From Prinsepia uniflora (lineage: Eukaryota; Streptophyta; Magnoliopsida; Rosales; Rosaceae), in contig CM064872.1 of NCBI GenBank assembly GCA_032719365.1, positions 49,212,252-49,276,251 on the forward strand: a stretch of 64,000 nt of DNA, written 5' to 3'. Below, piece after piece: positions 45,175 through 56,211 of the stretch. The notes beneath the pieces are model-generated. The model had not been told where the DNA came from and did no database searches. It saw only the letters and a list, made by a program, of their open reading frames with translations. The translations under genes were made by a program, and so were the position numbers. Position 1 is the first letter of the stretch, and the number at the start of each line of letters is the position of its first letter.

Positions 45175-45915
45175 AAGTGTTGGGGTGTAGGCCGAGTAAG
45201 ACCAACCCCGACTCGTTTGTTTGAGTCTAAGTGTTGGTGTAAGCAGAGTAAGGCTGTACACCGACTCCAAGGTTTGAGTCAAAATAGCAAGTTTTGGGGT
45301 GTAGGCCGAGTAAGACCGAACCCCGACTCGTATGTTTGAGTCTAGTTGCTGGTGTAAGACGAGTAAGGCTGTACACTGACTCGAAGGTTTGAGTCAAAAT
45401 AGCAAGTGTTGCGGTGTAGGTCGAGTAAGACCGAACCCCGACTCATATGTTTGAGTCTAAGTGTTGGTGTAAGCCGAGTAAGGTTGTACACCGACTCGGA
45501 AGTTTGAGTCAAAATCGCAAGTGTTGGGGTGTAGGCCGAGTAAGATCGAACCCCAACTCGTATGTTTGAGTCTAGGTGTTGGTGTGAGCCGAGTAAGGCT
45601 GTGCACCGACTCGAAGGTTTGAGTCAAAATAGCAAGTGTTGGAGTATAGGCCGAGTAAGACCGAACCCCGACTCGTATGTTTGAGTCTAAGTGCTGGTGT
45701 AAGCCGAGTAAGGCTGTACACCGACTCGAAGGTTTAAGTCAAAATAGTAAGTGTTGGGGTGTAGGCCGAGTAAGACCAAACCCCGACTCATATGTTTGAG
45801 TCTAGGTGCTAGTGTAAGCTAAGTAAGGCTATACACCGACTCGAAGGTTTGAGCGAAAATAGCAAGTGTTGGGGTGTAGGCCGAGCAAGACCGAACCCCG
45901 ACTTGTGTGTTTGAG
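44862..45915. repeat. 115-bp tandem array in the Tat 3' untranslated region
   Basis: About nine units, period 115 (for example 44875 to 44990). Each unit is itself a dimer. One half is GTTTGAGTCTAAGTGTTGGTG with GCCGAGTAAGGCTG. The other is GTTTGAGTCAAAATAGCAAG with GGCCGAGTAAGACCG. Short frames seen here are products of the repeat. Confidence 0.92.
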
Positions 45916-46019
45916 CCCATGTTAGCTTTAGGTGACAAGTGTTGTACAAATGGAAGAGTTCATAAATAAATGGCGCCAAAGTCAGAAAATTACATCGAGT
46001 TATAAGATGAAGAAAAATA

Positions 46020-46203
46020 CAATGTTTAAATGAAGTATTTCTTTAAGTGGTCGACATTCCATGGGTGGCTGAGTTGTTGCCCACCTGAATCTTCCAATTC
46101 ATAGGTGTCGGGCTGGAAAATTCTTGTAACCCGGTAGGGGCCTTCCTAGTTTGGGCCGAGAGTTCCGACTGAGCTATCCTTGGTGGCGAGGCTGACCTTC
46201 CGA
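46020..46203 (-). pseudogene. Tat integrase C-terminal end (isolated)
   Basis: From 46203 downward: LRKVSLATKDSSVGTLGPN, a stop, then EGPYRVTRIFQPDTYELED and PWNVDHLKKYF, the chromatin-side tail that ends Tat pol. The zinc-binding and catalytic parts of integrase are absent. The duplicated block occupies their place. Confidence 0.8.
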
Positions 46204-47239
46204 AGGGGGCCTCCACTCCCTTGGAAGAGTTAGCCGAGGTTCAGTGCCGATCGGCCGACCAGAATGTGGAGAAGGCCCTACTGCTACTGAGCAATGTAAG
46301 TGTTTGTGTTTTCTTATTTTGCAAGTGTTATATGTAGGACGAGTAAAGTAAGTACTAATGTTTGTCATGTGCAGGCTCTCGGTGAAGTCTACCTCCAGTT
46401 TGGGAATGCTCAGATGAGGGTGTCGGCCGCGAGGAGAGAAAAAGATCGGCTGAGGAAGAAGCAGGAGGAGCTTACTCCTAAGCTTCAAGAGGCCGAAAGG
46501 ACTGTAAAGTAGGCGGCTGACCTCACCCGTTAGTTGGAAGCCGAGAGGTGGAAGACTCAGGAGGCCCTAGCCTCCAAGGATCAGGTGAAGGTCGAGCTGG
46601 AGGCCAAGGAGAAGGATCGACTGTGGCACTGGAAAGAGCTATGCTGGGTGAAGACGGCTAAGGAGGCCGACCTGGAAGAGGCAAGGAAGACGGCGGTGGC
46701 CAAGTTCAAGGCGTCTGAGGAGCAAGACAAGCTAAAGAACGAGTACACCGCTGATTGCGAGCATGAGTTCTTCCGTAACCTCTTCCTGCACAACCCTAGT
46801 CTGACCGTGAAGACCCCCTAGCTCGACCAAGATATCACGGCCGACATGTTTGAGGACGAGTCGGGGGCGGAGGTAGAGGAGGTTGTGCCACCAAGTTCCC
46901 AGCCAGAGGCCGACCCAGTATGTCCTCCCCGACTCGTATGTTTGAGTCTAAGTGTTGGTGTAAGCCGAGTAAGGCTGTCCACCGACTCCAAGGTTTGAGT
47001 CAAAATAGCAAGTGTTGGGGTGTAGGCCGAGTAAGATCGAACCCCGACTCGTATGTTTGAGTCTAGTTGCTGGTGTAAGCCGAGTAAGGCTATACACTGA
47101 CTTCAAAGTTTGAGTCAAAAGTAGAAAGTGTTGGGGTGTAGGCCGAGTAAGACCAACCCCGACTCATATGTTTAAGTCTAAGTATTGGTGAAAGCCGAGT
47201 AAGGCTATACACCGACTCCAAGGTTTGAGTCAAAATAGC
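46204..47239 (+). repeat. Second copy of the antisense-ORF/array block, replacing integrase
   Basis: Matches 44139-45174. It keeps a normal CAG acceptor (near 46372), where the first copy has AAG. Its last exon has two CAG to TAG changes (46508-46510 and near 46531). It starts at a shared AGGGGGCCTCC microhomology and ends at a patched joint (47240-47260). Confidence 0.88.
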
Positions 47240-47939
47240 TATATATTCTGGTTAACGATAGACTCAAAGCTTTGGCCTCATATTCGTTGTTGATCTGGTT
47301 AACGATAAGCTGTGAATCGCTATATATTCTGATTTTTTTTTTATCCATGGTTTTGACGAGGCGGAGTCCCGCAAGGAGGGCCCCGTACTCAACAGTATTG
47401 TTGGAGGCCTTGAACAGAAAATGAAAGGCGTATTCCATTCGGACCTTGTCTGGTGTGGTGAGGATAAGTCCGGCCCCGAACCCATTGTGGCAAGCCGATC
47501 CATCGACGTAGAAGAGCCAAGTCGGCCAAGCAGGGTCGATCTGAGGGCTCTCTTCATCCAAAGTATGTGTTATGGATGGAGGAGTGGATGGGATGATCTC
47601 ATGTGCGGTAGCTGCTGGAACGTAGTAGAATTCGGAAATAAAGTCTACCACAGCCTGCCCTTTCTCAGTGGTGCGAGGTGCGAAGGTGATGTCGAATTTA
47701 CTGAGTTCGATCGCCCATTTGAGTAATCGTCCCAATGTTTCGGGCTGCTGGAGCACCTTCCGGAGTGGTCTGTTGGTCATGACAATGATGGAATGAGCCT
47801 GGAAGTATGGCCTAAGCTTTCTGGAAGACATGATGAGAGCAAATGCGAGCTTCTCTAGGTTAGAGTACCTTGAATTTTTTCTGAAGAATTCGCCATGATA
47901 TATCTGATCCATGCATAATATCATGAAAAATGGATACAA
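47205..47939 (-). pseudogene. Tat RNase H end and additional (second) RNase H domain
   Basis: First the end of the RT-linked RNase H and tether (EKLAFALIMSSRKLRPYFQ, TNRPLRKVLQQPETLGRLLK). Then a second RNase H with the acidic trio in place: WLFYVDGSACHNGFGAGLIL, VEYGALLAGLRL and IYSDSQLIVNQINNEYEAK. The frame then runs into the patched joint and the tandem array. The second RNase H is a Tat-lineage trait. The domain itself looks intact. Confidence 0.87.
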
Positions 47940-47944
47940 ATTTT

Positions 47945-49344
47945 TGGCTGCTACTTAGTATCGGCAATAGGTGTCTTGGTGTCTTGCAAGGCTTTGCTGA
48001 CGTAGTACACTGGGTGTTCAGTGCCGTCCTTACTCTTAACAAGTACGGAACTGGTGGCAGAAGTGCACACAAACAGGTACATGTAGAGGGTTTCTCCGAT
48101 GTCGGGTCTCGCCAATAGCGGTGCTCTGTCCATGTATTCCTTGAGTTCGGTGAAAGCCTTAGTGCATTCCTCCGTCCAGGTAATGTGTTTGGATTCGCTC
48201 TTAAGGACTTTAAAGAAAGGCACACACTTGTCAGTGGCTTTGGAGATGAAGCTTGTAAGAGCTGCGACTCGGCCAGTTAGGCTTTGTACTTCCTTCTGGG
48301 TTTGTGGGGGCTCCATATCGACTAGGGCCTTTATTTTTTCCAGGTTGGCCTCAATACCTGTTTGACTAATCATGAAGCCCAGGAACATCCTAGAGCTGAC
48401 TCCGAAGACGCATTTGGCCGGGTTCAACCTCATCCGATATCGTTTGAGGACGTCGAATATTCGCGAGAGATTGGGGATGTGCAGATAAGCTAATTTACTC
48501 TTAACGAGCATGTCATCAACGTAGACCTCCATTATTTTCCCTATCTAGTCTGCAAACAAGTTTACTAGGCGCTGTTAAGTGGCCTCCGCATTCTTGAGTT
48601 CGAAAGGCATGACATTGTAGCAATATATGCCCTGGTTTTTCTGGAAAGTTGTGTGTATCTGATGTGCCGGATGCATAAAAATTTGGTTGTAGCCCGAGTA
48701 TGCATCCATGAGGCTCAGGAGCTCATGCCCTGCCGTGGCGTCGACTAGTTGGTCTATCTTCAGTAGAGCAAAACTATCCTTGGGGCAAGCCTTGTTTAGG
48801 TCGGTGAAATCAATGCAGATTCGCCATGCCCCGAGGGTTTCTTGACGAGGACAATGTTGGCTACCCAGGCGGCATAGACGGCCTTCTGGGCAAAATGAAT
48901 GGTGCTGAGTTTGACGATTTCTGCCTTCATAGCCTCGGTTCTTTCTGTGTCGTAGAGGAGACGTTTCTGTTCGACAAGCTTGTAAGCAGGATCGATACTG
49001 AGCCGATGACAGATAACATCAGTGGAGACGCCGGGAATGTCGGCGTAGGACCAGGCGAAGACTTCAGAGTTGTCCCTTAAAAAATGGATTAGCTGCGAGC
49101 GTAGATCGAGAGAGAGGATAGTTCCGATCTTTACCTTTCGGTCTACAAAGTTGTGGGACAATACGATCTCTTCGACTTCCTCAATGGGCTGCGGGTGTGG
49201 TGTTGTTGAATGGTCCCGAGGGTCCTCAATTGGCCCATCTTTTATTTTCTGAGCATCTTGAGGGTTGACGGGGTCAGCCTCAAACGCGGATTCTGTCACT
49301 GCCATAGTTTCCATTGGTGGCTGATTGAGGTGACAGAATTGCAC
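47945..49344 (-). pseudogene. Tat reverse transcriptase
   Basis: Two open stretches. 49344-48796 has ADIPGVSTDVICHRLSIDP and AAWVANIVLVKKPSG, then a one-base shift. In another frame follow WRICIDFTDLNKACPKDSF, LLSLMDAYSGYNQIFMHP and NVMPFELKNAEAT, with stops. 48532-47951 has MEVYVDDMLVKSK (catalytic YVDD at about 48512-48523), MFLGFMISQTGIEANLEKI and the start of RNase H ([17 protein letters not shown]). The catalytic Asp pair survives, but the frame is broken at least three times. Confidence 0.88.
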
Positions 49345-49802
49345 GCTCTTGCAGCCATTTGGTCTCCTCGAACTTGGCCAATCCTCATAGGGGTTGGGAA
49401 TTTTACCAGAAGTAGGTGGGTGGAGACGACTGCTTTCATTTGGTTGAGTATTCCCCGCCCGAGATTGGCGTTGTAAGTCGCGGGGCAGTCCACCACTAGG
49501 AAGGAGGCAAGCACGGTTTCCCTATGTGGATGTGATCCAAGTTAGAGTGGGAGGGTAACTATCCCGTATGGGACGATAGAATCCCCGGTGAAACCAAAGA
49601 GTTGCGTGGGGGATAGATCCAGGCTAGATTCTGGGATGCCCAACTGCTTGAATGCCTTCATGAAGAGGACATTGATAGAGCTTCCAGTGTCGACCAACAC
49701 CCGTTGTACATCGAAGTTGGATATTTCTGGCATAACGACGATGGGATCGTCGTGAGGATAGACAATCCCCCATTCCTCCTCCTCCGAAAAAGTGATGGGC
49801 AC
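49296..49802 (-). pseudogene. Tat aspartic protease
   Basis: VQRVLVDTGSSINVLFMKAF carries the DTGSS active site at the expected place, followed by LFGFTGDSIVPYGIVTLPL. After a stop, the frame at 49514 continues FLVVDCPATYNANLGRGILN, the conserved C-terminal part of the Tat protease region. Confidence 0.85.
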
Positions 49803-49859
49803 CCACCCGAGTCGGTTTTCTTTCTTGGCTCTGCCATCTTTGATGCTGAAGAGCTGGTG

Positions 49860-51747
49860 ATTCTGTTTGGTGGCCCTCAGGAAGTTCTTCTTGGCTCAGT
49901 TGGAAGTGAGCGGGCAAGAAATGGATGGCCCTCCCATGATTGTATTGATCTGTGGGTTGCGAGGTGGAGGCGGTGCATGTTGGAGAAATTGGTTGATCTT
50001 CCCATCTCGAGCCAGAGCCTCCACTAGATCCCGGAATGCAACACACTGGTCAATGCTATGGCTATTATACTTGTAGTATTGGCAGTAAATTCATGTGTCT
50101 TTGCCAAGCTTACCCTTCGCTGGCGCCCAAGTAGACTTTGGGATCATGTGCTCCACGTTGAGGAGGACGTTCTCATAGGGAGTATTGAGAATGGTGTAGG
50201 TCTCGTACTTGGAGCGAGGAACTCACTTCTCCCTGTTGTTTGGCCGCTCCCCATCCTATCTCTCTTGGTGATTCGGGTTTTTAACCTTCTTTCTGAGGCT
50301 GTACAGGTTGTTGCTATGAGGTTTGAACCTTGCTGCGTACTGCTGCAGCGACTCATGTTCATCCTTTTTTAGTTGGAAGAGGTCTTCGACCGAGGATAGA
50401 CGGTTAGTCTGGATCAAGAACTGGTTCATGAAGGTGGACGTGAGCTATTCAAAAGAGTCAACGGACCTGGATTCCAACTTGTAAAACCAATTGATCGTCG
50501 CCTCGGTCAGTGTGGAACTGAAGATGAGGTATTGTTCCTTCTTTGCAAGGTTCTTTAGGGCAATGGCTGAGTAGAAGTTATTCAAGTGATTCCATGGGTC
50601 GTCCTTCCCGATGTAAAGAGGGATCTTCAGGGGTTTTATCTCGTGATCGATCTTGAACTGATTGATTCTTTCTATGAAGGGGCCCTGACTGGTTTTCTAC
50701 CAGGCTGGTCTTGCTACCCGCGTTCTCTCGGGTTCGAGTGTCCTGACTCGATTCATGAGATGCTGGACGAGCGAGTCGGTTCTTGATGGCTAGGGGGCCC
50801 CTCGGTCTTTTCTTCCGGTCCGCTCGATATCCCTGGGTACCTGGTCACGGCCGATCATGCATGACCACTCCGCGTCCCTCCTGTTGGGCAGGTCATGGGA
50901 GCCATTTACCCTGTGACCGACTTGCCCTAACTGCTTGGTGTCCTTTTGGTGGGGTGGTTCCCGAGATTCATGTTTCTGTCGGCCGACTTGCTCTAACCGC
51001 TCAGTGTCCAGTCCGCAGGGTGGTTCCTTGTGGGATTTGTGCGCAAGACCAAGCTGAGTTGACTGCTCGGTGTCTCCACGGGAGGACCTCGATGGCTACC
51101 TCCATCGATGCGAGTGGTCGACCATTCGTTGTAGCTACCGAGCCGACTTGGCGATACTCTCGGCCTCTTGAGATGAGTCGGCGACGGGGATGGAATCTTC
51201 CGATGAATAAGTTCCGCGACTGTTGCTTGGACGGGATCACCGAGCGGTGATGTTTGCCCGGTGGAGATGGCTTTTTCCTTCTTCCGGATGAGGGTCGGGT
51301 CGGCGAGATTGGTGGTCATTGACCGACCCATTCCGTCCTGCTCCCTCATTGAGGGTGTCGCGGGCGTCCCAGTAAATCCAGGTGTCGCCGGGTTGGTTGC
51401 AGGGATGATCAGCATCCGAGCGTGTTTCTTACTCGGTTTGGTATGTACTTTCCGCTTTTTGTGTGGCTCGGTAACCGTGTGTTCTTTCTCTTTCCCCGCC
51501 ACTCGGTAATTTCTTTCTGTACGCTCGGCGCACTCGGCTACCACCTTGTCGGTCTCATCCTTACCGATGCGGGCTCGGTGGGCAGCGAATTCTGCCTGCG
51601 CGACCTGTAGCTACTCGGCCACCTCATTGTACCGATCTTCGAGTGCTTGACATCTTGACTCGGCCTAGGTACCCTTGGTTTTGACCTCGCCATGTTGCTC
51701 TGGAGTCTTTCGATTATTTGTAAAAAGTTTGGAGAGGGGTTTCTCAT
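49860..51747 (-). pseudogene. Tat gag, degraded
   Basis: Starts near MARSKPRVPRPSQD (51690). The N-terminal half is scattered over several frames. The core is readable from about 50620: DDPWNHLNNFYSAIALKN, LTEATINWFYKLESRSVDSF, a stop, then LTSTFMNQFLIQTNRLSSVE and KKDEHESLQQYAARFKPH. A nucleocapsid-like YCQYYKYNSHSIDQCVAFRD follows near 50080. Then a linker runs into protease. Confidence 0.75.
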
Positions 51748-51887
51748 TGTTTTGGGGCCTTGCCCGGGTGTGATCTCACTTTATATTTTGTTCGCCCTGC
51801 ATGTTCAGTGTCGACGAGTTCGCTCTCGGTGTATTAGGTGGACAAGTGTTAACTCGGTCTGGTTGAGCGTAGGTAAACTTAGTCAGT

Positions 51888-51906
51888 TTCCCACAGAAGG
51901 CACCAA
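51888..51906 (-). other. Tat primer-binding region
   Basis: On the minus strand TTTGGTGCCTTCTGTGGGA follows the 5' LTR after two bases, close to the TTTGGCGCCGTCTGTGGG form usual in this lineage. Confidence 0.75.
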
Positions 51907-51908
51907 AC

Positions 51909-52322
51909 TGTTGAAGCGTTAAATGTTCCAACTGTAGATTACTCGTCGTCAAATCACTAAGTGACGCGTGTCCTTCCTCGTAACCTGTCAACTTAAGTGA
52001 ATCGCGGGTTTTTCGTTAGTACGGGCACTAGTGTGGTGCCGGCCTAACGTTCTCCCACAGTCAAGTCAGTAAATTTGTTCATGAGAGGAAATGGTAAATG
52101 ATAAGTTTGGTAGAGTAATAGTGAATAGTAAATTTTAGTTATCTTTATTGGGAAATATGTACCCCTTACGTGTTACGCAGATCGAGGGTGGATAGACTTC
52201 CACGTGGCATCCCGTATTGGGCCCGGTGTTGGGGCTGTGTAAGTACGGTGGTTTTGGGCCTTGGACAGAGTCTGGGCTTTAAGTATAAGGCCTAGTGGGT
52301 CTGGTCAGATATGGTGTCAACA
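51909..52322 (-). mobile_element. Tat 5' LTR (right)
   Basis: 414 bp, TGTTGAAGCG to GTGTCAACA. Shorter than its partner because of one deletion of about 70 bp. Confidence 0.9.
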
Positions 52323-52902
52323 ATATCAATCAAGGGCCCTCCCCCAGCATCAATCAACCAGGTATTTAATTCCAAAACCAGATCCAGCAATAACAATCGG
52401 GTCTTTAAACCCAAAACTAATAGCAACGGGTCTTTAAACCCAAAACCAAGTGAAAATCATACGAAATCCAGAAATCCTTCGAAATCCAAATTTTAAGACC
52501 AAATCCGACGCCATCATTTGAAATCCCAATTTCAAATCCAGAAATCACATGAAAACCGGAATCTGAAATCTTTAGAAGCTGGACCTCATGCCCAAAAGCA
52601 CTTTCTGAAATCCATTTATAAATCCTTGAAATCAAATCATAATTCAAATCCCAAAATGAAATCATCGAAATCATATCAAATCACAACTCAAGATAGAATC
52701 TCGTAAAACGTACAATTACGTAAAATTCCTCGAAATACGTGCAAAATCGTGAAGCACAGATATCATAATTATGAACATAGGATTCACATGTAGAAAACAT
52801 ATAAAACATTTATGCATGCATCATAATTTCGAAAGCAAAGTCCACTCACAGACCATTCTTGCTATTACCTCGATACGCGTGCAATTACGCTTTCCCAGCT
52901 AA

Positions 52903-55900
52903 TGAAAGGATAGCGTGCTTGGCGCTGGATATGTTCGATAGTTGGACCTTAAGGTCGGATGTATGCCAGAGTGGTTAACCCGGATGGTAACCAGTGAGTT
53001 AGATGTGAGCTATACGATCGATGGTTGGCCGACTAGCTTATTGGGCCGGGTGGCGATCAGATGACGATAGGATGGACTTGTGACCATTTGGTCAAATGGG
53101 TTGAGGTTGGACTTGTACGACTACGAGTAGCCGGATGCCTCTAGTTGTAGGGCTGGTTTGGTAAATGTGAGTACCTTAGTGAGAAACCCCAGTATAGGTG
53201 CTTAGTCTGGGAAACGTGAGTTGGGGTTTGTGGTTAGTTAGTTGTTGTGGCTTGGGCCGACTTTCGGCCGAAGTGGAGATGGTGCTGCTGGGTGCAACCG
53301 AGGTATTGGATGACTTGGTGGATGACTCTGGTCGAGTCTAGTGAGACCATGGAGCGCTGAGTTTCTTAGAGTTATGGAATACGAGGGAGGTTAGTTTCCC
53401 CGACCGAGTACAGAGTTAGGGTTTTGGCTCGGTATAAGCGGAGATTCAGGACTGGTGTGCTGTGAGCATGAGATAGGAAATGATGTGCCACGAGCTGGGA
53501 TGCTTGTGAATGGTAGGATGGGCACATCGTGAGTTGAAGTTGTGACCAGTCGTGAGGTGCCGGTGTTTGGTAAGAACCACTAACCGAGCCGGGATAGTCG
53601 ATGACCATTGGCAAATCATGTTTCGGTACGAATGGTCAGGATGGTGTTGATTTAATGAGAGTAGTGAAGCCGACCTAGGCTTCGGTTTGGAGCGGGCTAG
53701 GTTGGTATGATCGGGTTGACCATGAGTGAGTTTAGTTTTTGTAGATACCGCATGATGCGACAAATGAGTCAGTAGTTGTTGGCTATGTCGGAGTGTATTG
53801 GCACATGGTGCTATTGAGGATAGTCATGGGTGATGTCGAGGCTAGTACTTGGTGATTCCCTGAGATTGGTGATTGACGACTTCGAGGATAGTGCCTGAGG
53901 AGCCCAAGGTTAGTGATTGTTTATTGCGGATCCCGAGAATTGGTGACTCGTACTTTAGTGATTCTCGAAGTTGAACCTCAAAAAGGTTGAGACGCGATAA
54001 TCCGAATAAGTGATGATTGATATCCTTTGGCTGTACGTAAACGGTGTTAACCGACAGGTGAGTTGGATTTTTTATGGAAGAGAAAGTTGCCTGAGTGAGT
54101 TGTGGATTTTTCTAAGACTAGTGGAGGAGTTGACGTTTGGATGGTTAGTCCGGTGGTGGCATACTTGTTGAGGATTGAGTCCCACAGTTGGAAAAGATGG
54201 ATACACTTTCAACATGGTTGGAATCTCGGAATCTGGAGATGTTGTGGTTGAGACGATGAGATGTTGTGTTGATTCGGAGTTGGTGTTAGATGTTGAGTGA
54301 TGGATACTCTAGAGTCGATTTGGGGAAATTCATTAAAGGAACTTCAGGAGTTGTGAACCCCCCTTAATCGTGGACACGTGTGGATGTGTTCAGGAGTGGA
54401 CAGAGTACTTGGTGACGCCATGTTTGGCATGTGTGGTGAGTGTCATGGGATTGTGTTAAGTTGGATTAAGGTAGGATGACTTATGATGACATGGTTGTGG
54501 ACCATTGTGAGTTCTGTGGTATGATGACGAAATAATGATGATAAGGACAGATGATAAGGCGTGACTATAACTGATCGATATGAGGTTATTGAAGAGAAAA
54601 CCACAATCTAGACGTGTCTCGAGACGTGTGGTATTCTTGATCGATTTGATCCGATGCGGAGGTCTAATCCTTTGCGGGAAATGAATGCGAAGTAGAGAGA
54701 CAGTAAGTGGGATCCACTTAGGAGTGAGTGGATTGGGTTTGGATCGTTTCTGGCTCAGGATTGAGTTGTGGTGAATCAGGAGAATAGTATGCAAGACAGA
54801 GCTTGGACATGTTAGTAGGATAACAAAATAGAAGTTGGATATGCAGATGAGGAGTGTGGTCTATTTTTGCATATGTATGGGTATTGGCTTTGGATCTAAT
54901 GCTGAGTCTGCCTTGTGTATGTAAATGAGATGTGATTGGATTTGATGTTGGTCGGGAGACCCAGAAGACCAGGAGACTCAGAATGGACTTAAGTTGGTAT
55001 TCTTCGGAAGACGTGTTCGGCCTGGAATGGTGATCGGCCTGATGTTGGACTCCAGAATTCAAGTGTGATTGGCTCGAGCGAGGTGGTAGTCAGGGGTGGA
55101 GATAAGGACGTTGTCTATGCCCCGGGGATACACTGTGCTAGTTGGAGGATGCACCATGATGTCGTTGGAAGTGATTGAGGATGTACTCTACGATCGCTGT
55201 GATGGAGGTATTTTATAATATATCTGTTTGATTAATCATTTTGTAGGGTTTGTTGTTGAGTGCGATTGGTGCATGTACCTGAGATAAGTGGTAATGCTGG
55301 TCTTAGTGATCAGTTTTGGTGTCGAGATATGTTGTTAGTTGTATCGATGATCAGAGTAGTTCCGATGTGTAGTTTCGGTGTAAATAACAGGTGGAGATGT
55401 GGATTGGCTCAGGGTGATCCCGAGTAATCTGATTGGTTATGGCAGGATTCAGTGTGGATGTGAGCTAGATGCTCTGAGCCATGATTTGCTGGTGAGACCC
55501 TGACGCTGAGATGTGTGATTACGGTTTGACCGGTATGTGATGGGGTTCAGTTGCAGACAGGTAGTGTAAGACATGGATGGTGTTCCCATAGGTTGATAGT
55601 GTTGGTGATTAGTGGAACCGCCGGTGAGATGATGTGTTGAGTTGTTCGGAGTGAGCAAGTACGTGGTGACTCCGGTGAGGTCGGTGCGGATCGCTGACGG
55701 AAGTAGTATGGAACATTGAACAGATATTGATGAATAGGATTACCGAGGCTGATGGATGCCGTCTTGAGGATTAGTTTTGCGAGGTGAGATTTGTGCATGT
55801 TGGCGGCAGACTCTCACGATGAACTGAGGCGTTGGTACGAGGTACGTTTGACTCGAGAAGGGTCGAGATTAGTGTGACTGGTAGCTATAGTGATTTGATT

Positions 55901-56211
55901 GGTAATGACTAAGCCGTGAGAGTTGGCTGGTGCGATGTTCGATGTACCGCGGGTACAAGTTGGAAATGTGTTGACCTCAGTAGGAATGTGATGATCGCCA
56001 GATGGACCGAAAGTTGGTTGAGTTGGTTCGCTTGGTAGCGATACGTTAACAGTGTTGGTAACGGTTTGGACAATTCCAGGATAACGCTAGCTTGGAAGGT
56101 GATATACACTAGGAAGGAGGCTCAGGTGTGAGATTGATTGGAATCCCCCAATGAGTTACGGACGTACGAGATTCAAAATTTCAAGGATGAAATTCTTTTA
56201 AGAGAGGAGAT
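52903..56211 (+). mobile_element. Family G internal region (element G8), non-coding, 5' truncated
   Basis: Runs colinear with the G10 internal region at several anchors, such as AACATGGTTGGAA(T/C) near 54213 and 63219, and GCGTAAACGG-type sequence near 54040 and 63080. It ends in AAATTTCAAGGATGAAATTC and the purine tract AAGAGAGGAGAT (56199-56210), directly before the 3' LTR. No sense frame encodes gag or pol. The frames of 100-115 codons on the opposite strand have no recognisable content. This fits a large-derivative, non-autonomous element. Confidence 0.75.
56199..56210 (+). other. Family G polypurine tract
   Basis: TAAGAGAGGAGAT immediately before TGTAATGACCCG. The preceding GGATGAAATTC phrase is typical of chromovirus 3' ends. 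Confidence 0.8.

Larger units (their letters stand above)
41104..52322 (-). mobile_element. Tat-lineage Ty3/gypsy element with antisense additional ORF
   Basis: LTRs at 41104-41590 and 51909-52322 with termini TGTTGA...TCAACA (the left copy starts TATTGA). The 5-bp duplication ATATC lies at 41099-41103 and 52323-52327. Minus-strand order: 5' LTR, primer site, gag, protease, RT, RNase H, second RNase H, [duplicated block], integrase end, tandem array, antisense ORF, polypurine tract, 3' LTR. RT before integrase marks Ty3/gypsy. The second RNase H, the primer-site type and the antisense ORF with tandem array mark Tat. All coding parts carry stops or shifts, and the integrase core is lost. Confidence 0.93.
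40376..52902 (-). mobile_element. Family G 5' LTR copy G7, truncated, carrying the Tat element
   Basis: Left end TGACACGACCC. It has GAGTCTTTAAACTC repeats on both sides of the Tat insertion (near 41027 and 52400-52440) and the GTCCACTCACAGACC landmark near 52840. It breaks off near 52902, short of the GTCGTTACA end, where plus-oriented G8 internal sequence begins: a deletion or recombination joint. Confidence 0.75.

Noticed and set aside
44862..45915. CRISPR-like array of regular repeats
   Set aside because: Units are contiguous 115-bp tandem copies in a plant retroelement, with no unique spacers and no cas genes.
53372..56109. Run of antisense frames of 60-115 codons as possible genes
   Set aside because: They lie opposite a non-coding retroelement interior, lack shared content or motifs, and are not kept in the related interior of G10.
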